Source: an uncultured Clostridia bacterium (GTDB taxonomy: Bacteria > Bacillota > Clostridia > Christensenellales > UBA1242). Taken from it: 64,000 bases of DNA. Made by a program: the position numbers and the translations under genes. Numbering within the stretch: position 1 is the first letter of the stretch; each line of letters opens with the position of its first letter. The notes beneath the pieces were generated by a model, which saw only the letters and a list, made by a program, of their open reading frames with translations, ran no database searches and was not told where the DNA came from. The stretch covers positions 23,853 through 87,852 of the forward strand of contig CANBAL010000005.1 of assembly GCA_947366545.1 (NCBI GenBank), written 5' to 3'. This document shows, in pieces, positions 53,694 through 64,000 of the stretch.

Positions 53694-55565
53694 ATGTACA
53701 AGAAAATAATTGGATTAATTGTAACCTTGTTAATAACCCCACTCATGCTAATTGGTTGCGGGGGGGGGAGTGAACCCCAGCCGCATGAATTATTTTCAGT
53801 AACGGCAAGCTGCGATGAATCGCAGGTAAAACTTGAAATAACAAATAAGGCCTCTAACCTTTATAAGGAAGGCGAGCAACTTCAAGTAGTTATGCTCAAG
53901 CCATACGAATATTATAAAGGCGAAAAAGATAGAGGAATAAACGAAAAGAACGATAAAGTAGACAGCGGCAATGTTGTCGGTGTTTATACTGTTGGCACAG
54001 CAAAAACTATCACTATAGATAGATACGATAATAACAATTACGATAATTTATATAATAAATTCATCTTGGCAAAGGATGAAGATTTTGTCGTGGGACCATA
54101 TTTTGTTAATAATATCAAGTCTCAGCGTTCTTTCACGCAAAAAATTGTGGTCACTACAAAAAAAGGAATACTTGCTCAAGGGAATGAGAGTCTTCTTGAT
54201 CTTGGTGTGGGCTGGACAGAGTATAACATAAATCCAAACACTATGGTCTATCCAAATGAACAGGTGAACGAACAAGGAGAGATAATTCCAGTCGATAACA
54301 GCGCACACCTGTCAAATAGCATAGAATTTGTATCCAACGGCAAGACATACTATTTTAAAAAGAATGTTATCGAGAGTATGGATAGAGATCTTATATTCTG
54401 TAAGGAAAATAATATAAAAGCCCTTTATATAATTTGGAACATAAAAAACTTTAATCAATTAGACGCCCCTTATTTCATGTCATATCCGTCTGCAAGGGAT
54501 TATGCAAAGGCAAATATTTGGGCTATTGACACCTCTACTGAACTTGGTGCGGGCTATTTCACAGCGGTTATGGAGTTTATGGCTGAAAGATATTCACGCG
54601 AGGATGGTGAGTTCGGCTATGTACATAGATTTGTTATAGAAAATGAGGTTGACTACAGCTGGCAGTGGAATCCTATTTTAAACTATGATAAAGAGGCTGC
54701 ACTTTCCCTTGAGAACTATGTTGAAGAATATGCGCGTACTATGCGTCTGGCGGAGCAAGCAACAAAAAAATATTACGCTGATAGCATGGTGCTTGGCTCC
54801 TCAACACACTCATGGACAAGTGGAAGAGGTGGCGGAAATGGTGGTTATGCACCAGTTGATATTTACAATTATTTAAATAAAAAGACAAAAATGCAAGGCG
54901 ACTACAACTGGGGCTTTGCGGGTCATCCTTATCCACAGGATTTAAGTTGTTCCAACTTTCTCGAAGAAGAGGCTGGTAAAAGATTCATAAATGGTGATTT
55001 TAATGAAACCTCTTTGATTACTTGGACAAACCTAGAAGTATTTGAAGAATATATCAAACAAGACAGTATGAAGTTTAATGGGCAGATGAGAAGGCTTTAC
55101 CTTACAGAAGGTGGAGTGTCCAGTGGGTCGTATAACGCACCTAATTATAAGCGTAATGAACTTAATCAGGCCGCAGGCATTGCATACGCTTACTACAAAT
55201 CAATGTCAATGGACTGTATAGATGCTTTTATCTACTACAAGTTGGTGGATTCTGAAGGTGACGGCGGCGGAGCAACCTTTGGCGTATATACAGATAACAT
55301 GACCGTTAAACCTTCATATGAAGTGTTTAAATACCTTGACACACAATATAGTTTTGTGGTCGCAAACAAATATCTTTCTAATATTAAATATAAACTTAAC
55401 GGCATCGTTTATAGCACGGGTAGGGGGAATATTTCTTCTTATCGCGACACTATGAAGATTGTTGATAGTGATTTTGATTGGGAGGTGCAGTGGAGCGAAG
55501 ATAAGATTATTTCAAGGCAAATTGATATAGTCCCTGAACTTGAAGATTTGCTAAACAAAAGCTAA
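53694..55565 (+). CDS. Lipoprotein with DUF5722/glycoside hydrolase-like domain
   Basis: Lipobox LIGC; ALYIIWNIKNF...GYVHRFVIENEVDYSWQW; poly-G tract after lipobox. Confidence 0.6.
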   Translation: MYKKIIGLIVTLLITPLMLIGCGGGSEPQPHELFSVTASCDESQVKLEITNKASNLYKEGEQLQVVMLKPYEYYKGEKDRGINEKNDKVDSGNVVGVYTVGTAKTITIDRYDNNNYDNLYNKFILAKDEDFVVGPYFVNNIKSQRSFTQKIVVTTKKGILAQGNESLLDLGVGWTEYNINPNTMVYPNEQVNEQGEIIPVDNSAHLSNSIEFVSNGKTYYFKKNVIESMDRDLIFCKENNIKALYIIWNIKNFNQLDAPYFMSYPSARDYAKANIWAIDTSTELGAGYFTAVMEFMAERYSREDGEFGYVHRFVIENEVDYSWQWNPILNYDKEAALSLENYVEEYARTMRLAEQATKKYYADSMVLGSSTHSWTSGRGGGNGGYAPVDIYNYLNKKTKMQGDYNWGFAGHPYPQDLSCSNFLEEEAGKRFINGDFNETSLITWTNLEVFEEYIKQDSMKFNGQMRRLYLTEGGVSSGSYNAPNYKRNELNQAAGIAYAYYKSMSMDCIDAFIYYKLVDSEGDGGGATFGVYTDNMTVKPSYEVFKYLDTQYSFVVANKYLSNIKYKLNGIVYSTGRGNISSYRDTMKIVDSDFDWEVQWSEDKIISRQIDIVPELEDLLNKS

Positions 55566-55585
55566 AACAAAAAAAGGAGAATAAA

Positions 55586-56785
55586 ATGACAAAAAGTAAA
55601 AATATTTTAGGTACAGTCAGTGCGGTAGTAGTTGGATTACTTATGTGCATATGTTCTTTTGTAATGTTTGCCTGTGGTCCTAAAGATTACGGTGAGAATG
55701 CAATAGTAATATCAAACTATGAAGAATTAAAGACATTTTTAACTGACTTTTCAACAAAAGATTATCTTGACAGTGCTGTGTCAGATGACGGAAAGTTTGT
55801 AGTCATTTCAAATAATATAGACTGCAAAGGCGAAGTGCTCACACCACTTCTATCAGCAGATTTTAGAGGCCTTGGCTTCAGATTTGATGGTGATGGTCAC
55901 ACAATATCAAACTTTAAACTTGATAATACTTCACTAAGAAGTGTAGGAACTCAAGTGGGTTCTGGTAGTGGAAACCTTGTTACCCTTGCATTATTCCCTA
56001 GGGCAGAGGGTGGTGAACTTACTAATATAGAGTTTAGAGATTTTACATATGAACTCACTGATTATGATATTGGCGCAGCAGCTCCAAGTTTAAATGTAGG
56101 TCTCGTAGGATATTCAAAGTCTAGCGGACAAAAAGCGGACAATCCAGATGCCAAGACAACCACATATAAAAATATTAAAATCACAAATATGAATGTGAAA
56201 ATCAAAACAGTAAGTGCTTACCAAGAGGCTGGTTATCCTTTCGTAGTAGGCTCATTAATTGGTCTTGATGCAGATACAGTTGCAAAAGACCCTGCAATAA
56301 AGATTGAAGATACTGCAATCAGAGAGAACATAACAGTTAAAAACTTTAATGTTGATATTGATATGCAGGGTGGTGCAGTTCTAGTTGGCGGAATTGCCGG
56401 CCTTAACAACTGGGAAAATGCCACCTATAAAAACTCTACTGTAACAGGTACGGTCAAAGTAGTAAACCATGGTACTAACACTGGTACATATGAAAGAAAG
56501 AATTTAGGTTCAATCATTTCAGCCGGCGGTGTAACAGGTGGAATTATTAAAAATAATGCTTGGACTATTGTAAATGTAGAGAATGTAAAAACAGACATCA
56601 AATATACATTGTCCACTGCAAGCGGAGATAAGCATTCAAATGCTGGCAAATATCTAGGAATTGTATGTGCAAAGGAGCCTCCAGTTTCAGAAGTTAATAT
56701 TTCTGAAAACTGCACTTCAACCTCCACTGTAAAAGTTGGCGAGGCTGAGGCTGTAGCCGTAGAAAACAACTATCTTGCAAAATAA
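55586..56785 (+). CDS. Lipoprotein with GLUG-like beta-helix motifs
   Basis: Lipobox-like VMFACG; VGGIAGLNN..NSTVTGTV. Confidence 0.65.
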   Translation: MTKSKNILGTVSAVVVGLLMCICSFVMFACGPKDYGENAIVISNYEELKTFLTDFSTKDYLDSAVSDDGKFVVISNNIDCKGEVLTPLLSADFRGLGFRFDGDGHTISNFKLDNTSLRSVGTQVGSGSGNLVTLALFPRAEGGELTNIEFRDFTYELTDYDIGAAAPSLNVGLVGYSKSSGQKADNPDAKTTTYKNIKITNMNVKIKTVSAYQEAGYPFVVGSLIGLDADTVAKDPAIKIEDTAIRENITVKNFNVDIDMQGGAVLVGGIAGLNNWENATYKNSTVTGTVKVVNHGTNTGTYERKNLGSIISAGGVTGGIIKNNAWTIVNVENVKTDIKYTLSTASGDKHSNAGKYLGIVCAKEPPVSEVNISENCTSTSTVKVGEAEAVAVENNYLAK

Positions 56786-56875
56786 ACACAAGAGATTTGT
56801 TATAGAAAGCAAAATATAATGCAATTCAAAAAAAGGCTCTTAAATAGAGCCTTTTTTATTATAATCAATAAAAAC

Positions 56876-56905
56876 TTGACAATAAAAATTTGGTATGGCT
56901 ATAAT
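56876..56905 (+). promoter_or_regulatory. Promoter abutting lgt start codon
   Basis: TTGACA-N18-TATAAT, ATG at 56913. Confidence 0.8.
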
Positions 56906-56912
56906 ATAATAT

Positions 56913-57734
56913 ATGTTTGGGTTTTACGATACTTACTTTTTATTTTTTGGACTTCATGTATCCTATTATGGCTTGCTTATTGCAGTAGCCATGGCTTTTG
57001 GTTTGTGGCTTGCCTGCAAGAATGCAAAACTTAGAGGGTTTAAAACAAATGATTTAGTCACCGCTGCATGTTTTGTCATTCCAATAGGTATCTTTTGTGC
57101 GCACATATACTATTTTCTCACAAGGATGTCACAATTCCATTCCTTTTGGCAGATATTTGAATTTTGGAACGGCATTGCAATCAATGGTGCGATAATAGGT
57201 GGGGCACTTGGCCTTGGACTTTATTGCTTGATTTTTAAAAAGAACTTTTTTGATATGGCAGATATTATTGTGCCAACACTGATACTAGGCCAAGCGATAG
57301 GCAGAATAGGTTGTTATTTTGGTGGCTGCTGTTATGGTATGATTGTTACTGACCCGTCTCTAACATGGATCCCTCTTTCCGTTGAGATAGATGGGGTATG
57401 GCATCTTGCTACCATGTTTTATGAATGTATATGGGATTTACTCGGCTTTATAGTTTTAATACTGTTGCTGCGGAAATTCAAACTTAAGCAAAGGGGTGCG
57501 GTGTCTGCATGGTATCTTATCATATATGGCGTTGGAAGAATATGGATTGAGGCACTTAGGGCAGGTAATGGCGGAGATAGCATCAAAATAGGCGGAGTTG
57601 TACCGGTATCAATAGTCACAAGCGCACTTTTTGTACTTGCAGGAATAGGAATTTTGCTATTTTACTTTATTAGGAAGAAAAAACAACCTAAGAAAGAAGA
57701 AGAACAACAAAATATAGTTATAAAACAAGATTAA
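56913..57734 (+). CDS. lgt: Prolipoprotein diacylglyceryl transferase
   Basis: YYGLLIAVAMAFG, GRIGCYFGGCCYG. Confidence 0.93.
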   Translation: MFGFYDTYFLFFGLHVSYYGLLIAVAMAFGLWLACKNAKLRGFKTNDLVTAACFVIPIGIFCAHIYYFLTRMSQFHSFWQIFEFWNGIAINGAIIGGALGLGLYCLIFKKNFFDMADIIVPTLILGQAIGRIGCYFGGCCYGMIVTDPSLTWIPLSVEIDGVWHLATMFYECIWDLLGFIVLILLLRKFKLKQRGAVSAWYLIIYGVGRIWIEALRAGNGGDSIKIGGVVPVSIVTSALFVLAGIGILLFYFIRKKKQPKKEEEQQNIVIKQD

Positions 57735-57762
57735 ATTGTTGCCGTTTGGCAACAATTTTTTT
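57734..57762 (+). terminator. Intrinsic terminator after lgt
   Basis: AATTGTTGCC-GTTT-GGCAACAATTTTTTT. Confidence 0.8.
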
Positions 57763-58266
57763 ATGGAAGGCAGAATTTTTAGAATTAAAAAAACAACAAT
57801 CTTGTCAGTAAGTTTTTATCTGGCATTTTTGCTGTTTTTCGCTTTCACTCTTTTAAGTATACTCCTATTCAAAAATTATTATTTGTGGTTTTTCTTTTTC
57901 AGTCTTTTTGTTGGCGGACATCTGCTTGTAAAATCGGCATTATTTCGGCTTGATAGTTCCTGTTATTTTGGCTCGGTGTTATTTTGGATAGGGGTATTTG
58001 GCATTATTGTCAACTCACTCGGGTTGTATTTAATGCAATCAGTATATTATATTTTGGCGTTCTCCTTTGCCTCTTTCACAACATTTTGCTTTTTTAGACA
58101 AAGATTTCACTTGCTTTTGTCACTCATTCTGTTTATAATAGACATAGCGTGGTTTTGTTATAAAATAAAACTAATCGCATTATGGGTATTCATTGCAGTT
58201 TTAACCACATGTGTGTTATCATTTGTAATGAGGTACCTTATTAGTAATCTTTTCAAAAGGAGTTAG
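57763..58266 (+). CDS. Multi-TM hypothetical protein
   Basis: ATG directly after terminator T-run. Confidence 0.55.
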   Translation: MEGRIFRIKKTTILSVSFYLAFLLFFAFTLLSILLFKNYYLWFFFFSLFVGGHLLVKSALFRLDSSCYFGSVLFWIGVFGIIVNSLGLYLMQSVYYILAFSFASFTTFCFFRQRFHLLLSLILFIIDIAWFCYKIKLIALWVFIAVLTTCVLSFVMRYLISNLFKRS

Positions 58267-58268
58267 GG

Positions 58269-59003
58269 ATGTTTTCAAACGAGTTCAATGGATATAATAA
58301 AGCAGAAGTTGATAAATATATCGCGACTTTAAATGCTCGGCATGAGGCGTCTTTAATGGAAGAAAAACTTAAAGTGCTTGAAGCAGAAAAGAAACTTCTT
58401 GATTATAAGAATAAAAGTTTTGAAATAGAGAATAGGGAAAGGAATATTATGTCGGCTCTTGATGCGTTTAGGCGCTTTCAAGATGAGGGGAATAATAATA
58501 TCAAAGCCCTTCACTATGAGCAGATAAAGATGATAAATGAGCAGTTAAAATTATTGTATAAACAAACCTGCCTTCAGTTCCCAGAGATACAAAATAACAA
58601 CACTTTTACTAAGGTGTTTGGCGACCTTGATAGGATTTTAAGCCAAGCAGAGAGTAAAACTGAGATAACAAGTAAGGCGAATACCGAAAATGACTCTATG
58701 AGACTACTGCTAAATAAAATGCAAGACTATCGAAAAGTGGGCGAAAATCCAAAAGAGGTGCATATCTATCGTGAAGAGCGAAGAAGTCAGATACGCCCAG
58801 TAAGCGACATGACGCTTAAAGAGGATGAGCCATATGACACCCTTGCCGATAAATTTTTAAGCACTAAACCAGAGACTCAAACCCGCTCAATTAAGCCCCA
58901 AGAAAGTGGCTTTGATCTTAAAGAGGCAATAAATCCTAAGGATGACCTTGCAGAAATCATGAAAGCCTTTGACTTTTTCAATGACAATAATCTGGGGGCA
59001 TAG
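58269..59003 (+). CDS. DivIVA-like protein
   Basis: FSNEFNGYNKAEVDKYIATL N-terminal motif then coiled coil. Confidence 0.75.
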   Translation: MFSNEFNGYNKAEVDKYIATLNARHEASLMEEKLKVLEAEKKLLDYKNKSFEIENRERNIMSALDAFRRFQDEGNNNIKALHYEQIKMINEQLKLLYKQTCLQFPEIQNNNTFTKVFGDLDRILSQAESKTEITSKANTENDSMRLLLNKMQDYRKVGENPKEVHIYREERRSQIRPVSDMTLKEDEPYDTLADKFLSTKPETQTRSIKPQESGFDLKEAINPKDDLAEIMKAFDFFNDNNLGA

Positions 59004-59008
59004 TAATA

Positions 59009-59625
59009 TGTTTTCATTTTATAACTACTATTATAGAAGAAAGAAATTCTTATCCGAGAATAGGGATAAGGATTTTGTTTACATAAAAACAGATAGCAGG
59101 GTTTTGCTGTCCTGCCCTCATGGTGTTGAACAAACAAGGCTTGGGAAAAGTAAGTACCCAGAGATAGGGGCGCTCGCAGTTGCACTTGAACTTGCGGAAA
59201 GATTAAATACGAATTTAATTGCCAAAACTTCTAATCATTTTGATGATGTCAATTTTGATGAGAAAAGTCCTTATAAGAATAAGATAAAAAAAGAGCTGGA
59301 AAATTTTGATTATATTATAGATATTCATGGCCTTTCTGCGAAACGCGATATAGATATAAATCTTGGCACAAATTTTGGGCAAAATGTAGTTAGTGATGAG
59401 AAATTATTTCAAAAGCTTGCAAGGGGTTTAAGGAATGCGGGCTTTACTGTTGCTGTTGATAATCCTTTTGCTGGTACTGATAGAACTATTGCAGGCACTT
59501 TTGCGGGGAATGCTTGGACCGTGCAGATAGAGATAAACTCGGGAATAACAAACCTAAAATCACAACACAAAAAACTCGAATTACTTTTAAATGTTTTAGA
59601 ATCTTGGCTAAAACAATTAGACTGA
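59009..59625 (+). CDS. N-formylglutamate amidohydrolase-like protein
   Basis: LLSCPHGVEQTR, IIDIHGLS, VQIEIN. Confidence 0.6.
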
Positions 59626-59692
59626 CATGGGTCAGTCTTTATTATTGACAAAAGAAGACAATTGTGGTAAACTAATAATAAGTAAGGTGGGT

Positions 59693-61156
59693 ATGGAACA
59701 AGCAAAAAAAGATTTTTTGAAAAGAGTGCAATTTAATCAGCAAACTCTTGCTGATGATTTGTCGGAGTTTGTAAATGCTTTGGATAAGGCTGGTATATAT
59801 GGTGAACTAGGGGTGTATCAGGCATTAACACAAGGGATTAATGTGAATAAAAGTGAAAGAATCACAAAGGAAAGTTTATTGTCTTTTTTTAAAAAAGTGT
59901 ACACAATGTGGTACTCATATGTTACGGGGCTAGATGAGAAGAAGTTTAGCGGTAAAACAAAAGAGGCGATAGTTAAAGTAAAAAATGACCCAGCATTTAA
60001 GCCAAGCAATATGAGTGAGGCTGATTGCTATAACTTTATTTTATCAGGCTATGATAAAGAATTTTCTGGCTCAGGGCTTCGTCCAGCAAATTTTCAAAAT
60101 GAGGGGTGTTTGGAAGAGGATGGCGAGGAGATGTCTTTTGAAACCTCGGATTTTCTCCATATTTATCCTACTGGACAAGATAAAACTGAATGCAGATTAT
60201 ATCTTAATTTAAAAGCAAGCAACGCGGTGCAATTTACCGAACTACTTTACGAGGAAGCAACAAAAAGAGGTCTTGATATATATACTAAATTCTGGATATC
60301 ACCAGTAGAGGGTGATGATCGAAACGATACACAACTTATCTATTGTTCATATGATCATGCGTCAGAGATTGTAGATATAATTTATGAAATTAAATCCAAG
60401 CACCCAGAGGTCTTTGAGGGGTGTGAGAAATTAAATCCATTAATGGGAAGGGTTGACGGTGGATTTATAGGCTTTGGAGAGGAGCCTCAATATAAGCACT
60501 CTTCCTTCAACTCTGAGAGAGCAGATGCCATATCAGAATTCTTGCAAGAAACAAGAAAAGAGCGGTTTAAATCGATAGGCAATTATACGGGAACAATAAC
60601 AAACTCTTTTGGACAGGTACAAAATTTAAGAGAGTATTTGATGTATTTTGTAAGAAACGCATTAGTCGAAGAAAATAGAAAAAAAATAGAAGACTTTAAA
60701 AAAGGTAAAATGCCATGGCATATTCACCAGCGTGGTGCACAAGCCCAAAAAGAGTATTTGGAATTTTTGAATAATGTACAAAAGGAACTGGAAAAAGACA
60801 CGAAGTCTTCACGAAACCAATGGATAAATGATGAGATTGGTCGTTTTGTAGATGAGGCGATTGCTGCACTTAAGGAAGGCAAATGTAAGTCTAGAATTAG
60901 GATGAATTTTAAAACAAGAAACCCTAATCTTAGTCATCAGTTAAAGCCAGATCAAAATGGGGTTTATATGATTCAAGAATCTTATTCTGTAGGCATGGCA
61001 GAGAAATTGTATAAAGTTTTCCAATACGATAAAGAAGGATTTTCAGATGTTATGGCTCAGCTTACTCCTTATTTTGAAAAACATCATGTTTCTACGGTGA
61101 CTCCATACTTAAATGAAGAAACACAAAAAGAAATTGATTCTTCAGAAAATTATTAA
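59693..61156 (+). CDS. Hypothetical protein
   Basis: ATG at 59693 (MEQAKKDFLKRVQF), TTGACA promoter upstream. Confidence 0.6.
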   Translation: MEQAKKDFLKRVQFNQQTLADDLSEFVNALDKAGIYGELGVYQALTQGINVNKSERITKESLLSFFKKVYTMWYSYVTGLDEKKFSGKTKEAIVKVKNDPAFKPSNMSEADCYNFILSGYDKEFSGSGLRPANFQNEGCLEEDGEEMSFETSDFLHIYPTGQDKTECRLYLNLKASNAVQFTELLYEEATKRGLDIYTKFWISPVEGDDRNDTQLIYCSYDHASEIVDIIYEIKSKHPEVFEGCEKLNPLMGRVDGGFIGFGEEPQYKHSSFNSERADAISEFLQETRKERFKSIGNYTGTITNSFGQVQNLREYLMYFVRNALVEENRKKIEDFKKGKMPWHIHQRGAQAQKEYLEFLNNVQKELEKDTKSSRNQWINDEIGRFVDEAIAALKEGKCKSRIRMNFKTRNPNLSHQLKPDQNGVYMIQESYSVGMAEKLYKVFQYDKEGFSDVMAQLTPYFEKHHVSTVTPYLNEETQKEIDSSENY

Positions 61157-61307
61157 AAAAGGACCGACGAATGTCAGTCTTTTTTACACTTATTAAGTAA
61201 ACTTTCTTTTTTTCCATATAATAAAGAGGTATTCTACAATTTGTGGAATTTAAATAATTGCAAATCCCACGCCAGTCGTGTATACTATTTTTGTAAAAGG
61301 AGAAGGT

Positions 61308-63869
61308 ATGACAGATTTTGGACAGAAATTATCTTCATTAAGAAAGACTTGTGGCATGACACAAAAGGAACTTGCCTCAGTTTTGCATGTTTCAGATAAG
61401 GTTGTAAGCAAGTGGGAGAATGGGCAAAGCGAGCCTGATCTTTCCACTATCAAAGAAATAGCAAAATGTTTTTCGATTTCATTAAACAAGCTGTTAGACG
61501 AGCCTGAACTTGAAAAGAAGAATTGGAATACAAGGCTGTATAATTTTTTTAAGCGTAATTATATGATAATAATCCAAATGGTGATTTCTTATTGCGCACT
61601 TCTTACCTTTGAAATAGGAATAGGATATGTGCTTGGGTTCAATTTGGTAATGAGATATGTTCCACTTTGGGCTACAATACTACTCATTTGTTTTTCTTTC
61701 TTTATATGTGTTTTGCAAAGCATAACCGCCTTTTTTGAGAGAGGAAAGACCACCATAATTGTATTAAAATCCTGCCTTTTGGCGATGTATACGGCAATGT
61801 TAATTGCAAGTTTTGTATTATTGTCTAGGGTGGGGCATGGAAGTTTTAAAGATTTGACGATAGTTACTGGTATTGGTTTTTCACTTTTATTTGTCGCAGG
61901 TTTTTTAAGTTTACTTGTTGATGTAAGTGTTATAAGGACAAAAGCACCTATTAAACTCGGCAGGCTTGCATTTGTAATTTTGATTGCAATGCTAGGTACT
62001 CAAATTGGGTTTACGATAGGGGATTTGGTTGTCACTTGCGTGGCAGTAGAAGAGCAGGTTAGTGCGGAAGATTATAAGGCAAAAACTCCAACGAGAATTG
62101 AATTTAAAGATCAAAACGATTTAACTATATATAATATCGGCGAAAGTGTAAAACTAGAAATCAACTATTACCCAATAGGCTCGCGTCATGACCCTGTGAC
62201 ATATTATTCCTCAAATGAGGGGGTTGCAACTGTGGATTATGCAGGCAATTTGACAGTTAGAGATTATGGTACCACAACAATCTCGGCATATGTTGGCAAT
62301 TCCATTGGTATAAGGAAGTCTGTTACAGTTCTTCCAGTGAAAATATCATCTGTCAACACCCTACCTTCAATTTTAGCGAATATAAAAAGCACTGTAACCA
62401 TTCCTGTTGACTTAACGAATTTCAATGTTAATGATAGGTTAGATATTTATGTAACTGACGCTATAAATGGTTCACCTTCTTATGAAGAAATTTCAGAGGT
62501 GCAGTTTTTTGACGATCATATAAGTCTTGATATATTGCCAAATAGTAAGTATAACAAAAGCAATTATACTCTATATCTATATGTAAATGACAGGGCTGGG
62601 ACAAGGCCTGTTAAGACTTATGTGAAAATCCCAGTGAATGACATTTCTGAAGTAAATTTACAGACAATATCGGGTAAGGTCGGGGAGTGTTTTGCTCCTA
62701 AGTACAGCGTGCTGCCAGCCTCCCTTAATGAAGTACCACTTAAAGTCACTTCCAGCAATAGTGATGTTATAGAAGTCCTCGCCGATGGTCGAATATTTTT
62801 CAAATCAAAGGGTGAAAGCACCGTACAGGTGACTGCACCAAATGGTAAAACGGTACAACAGCTTGTTAGAGTCACAGATACAGTACCGAATTCATATTTC
62901 AGGCTTGAGTCATTGAGTACTACAGGACAAAAATGCTATTCAACAATAAGTATAAATTCCTCCTATGATTTGAGAGTTTGGCAACAGACCAACAATATTT
63001 ATAAAGTAGATGTTTCATTGCTAAAGTGTGTAATTGAAGAAGCCAGTGAAGATGGTGTATATCAAATTGTAAAACAAGGTGATAAATATATTTTAAACAC
63101 CTATGCAACAGAGAAATATATTACAATAAATTGTTCTGTTTATATTGGTGAGCAAAAGATATTAACAACATCAGATAATATTTGGATTAGAGACTTATAT
63201 AAAATCGAATTTGTAAGTAGCTCATATGAAGCGAGACAACCGAATAATTTCAGAGTAGGATTAAAGTTTACTAATACAAGTGTAGAACAGGAAGATAGGC
63301 TTGTCACCTTAACGCTGCCAGATGATGGTAAAATGCTGTTTGAAAGTACGGGTACAAACACTGCCACATTCACTCTTGCTAAGGGCACAAGTACTTTGTA
63401 TATAAATATTCTTTCAATTAATGTGGGACAGTGTGATCTTGTCGCAACGCTCAATGATGGACATACGGCTACAACAAAACTTCAGTCGCTTTCAGGTATA
63501 AAAACCCTTGCTCTCAAAAACCTAGAGGACGCCAACATAACAATAAATAAGGGGGAACGTGCCGAAATACATTTTGTTCCACATTATTTTGACGATGAGT
63601 ATGAGTATGGGGATGAAAAATACTGGCTTTATGATAGCGACAATCCAGTAAGATCAAGTGTACAGGTGTCACATGATGCCACCTATGGTTATTTATCATA
63701 TTATGTGTGCGAAGATGTTCATAATGATCCATATATTTTAATTACAACGGATGGAGGCATAATAACTGAAGATAAAGTTGTTACAGTGATTGTTAGTGTA
63801 AGGGGGAGAGAAGAAGTCAACTTTGTTTTTCAAGTTACAATATTAAAAGTTGATGATATCGTAGAGTAG
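61308..63869 (+). CDS. Membrane-integrated XRE-HTH protein with Ig-like ectodomain
   Basis: FGQKLSSLRKTCGMTQKELASVLHVSDKVVSKWENGQSEPDLSTI; five TM stretches; Big2-like repeat VTYYSSNEGVATVDYAGNLTVRDYGTTTISAYVG. Confidence 0.8.
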   Translation: MTDFGQKLSSLRKTCGMTQKELASVLHVSDKVVSKWENGQSEPDLSTIKEIAKCFSISLNKLLDEPELEKKNWNTRLYNFFKRNYMIIIQMVISYCALLTFEIGIGYVLGFNLVMRYVPLWATILLICFSFFICVLQSITAFFERGKTTIIVLKSCLLAMYTAMLIASFVLLSRVGHGSFKDLTIVTGIGFSLLFVAGFLSLLVDVSVIRTKAPIKLGRLAFVILIAMLGTQIGFTIGDLVVTCVAVEEQVSAEDYKAKTPTRIEFKDQNDLTIYNIGESVKLEINYYPIGSRHDPVTYYSSNEGVATVDYAGNLTVRDYGTTTISAYVGNSIGIRKSVTVLPVKISSVNTLPSILANIKSTVTIPVDLTNFNVNDRLDIYVTDAINGSPSYEEISEVQFFDDHISLDILPNSKYNKSNYTLYLYVNDRAGTRPVKTYVKIPVNDISEVNLQTISGKVGECFAPKYSVLPASLNEVPLKVTSSNSDVIEVLADGRIFFKSKGESTVQVTAPNGKTVQQLVRVTDTVPNSYFRLESLSTTGQKCYSTISINSSYDLRVWQQTNNIYKVDVSLLKCVIEEASEDGVYQIVKQGDKYILNTYATEKYITINCSVYIGEQKILTTSDNIWIRDLYKIEFVSSSYEARQPNNFRVGLKFTNTSVEQEDRLVTLTLPDDGKMLFESTGTNTATFTLAKGTSTLYINILSINVGQCDLVATLNDGHTATTKLQSLSGIKTLALKNLEDANITINKGERAEIHFVPHYFDDEYEYGDEKYWLYDSDNPVRSSVQVSHDATYGYLSYYVCEDVHNDPYILITTDGGIITEDKVVTVIVSVRGREEVNFVFQVTILKVDDIVE

Positions 63870-64000
63870 TAAAAAAAGACTGACTTAAGTCAGTCTTTTT
63901 TAAATAAAAGGTAGGGAGACATTCCCCACCCGCAAGCGTTGTAGAGAGTGGAGTAAAAAAAGACAAAAAATAAATAAAATAAAATGAAAAAAGTGTTGAC

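Overview
AT-rich chromosomal segment that looks like an uncultured, probably spore-forming-lineage Firmicute/Clostridia (inference from yqfC/yqfD, sepF, prp with an N-extended L27, and floA). Most of it is housekeeping: comEC-holA, pcrA-ligA, rpsL-rpsG-fusA-tuf, sepF-lspA-rluD, rplU-prp-rpmA, ogg, floA-yqfC-yqfD-ybeY-era, an ABC exporter pair, murB, a cvpA-like gene, lgt, a DivIVA-like gene, and several lipoprotein and surface-protein genes. The strongest unusual item is a 7.1-kb cassette (about 2575-9709) with an intact P22-like head/neck gene set: a TerS C-terminal-like fragment, portal, scaffold, HK97-fold capsid, adaptor, gp10-like hub and two holin-like genes. No large terminase, protease, tail, lysin, integrase or repressor is visible, and housekeeping-type genes sit on both sides. 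It may be a domesticated or satellite capsid module. Other notable items are a predicted membrane-spanning one-component regulator (HTH-5TM-Ig-like ectodomain, 61308-63869), a DNA-binding-domain/pseudo-SDR fusion on a predicted leaderless mRNA, a possible attenuator leader for the str operon, structured intergenic RNA/repeat candidates at 24448-24511 and 33717-33937, and a G9 tract directly after a lipobox. No tRNA, rRNA or CRISPR array was recognised. All family assignments come from reading the sequence; no database search was run.
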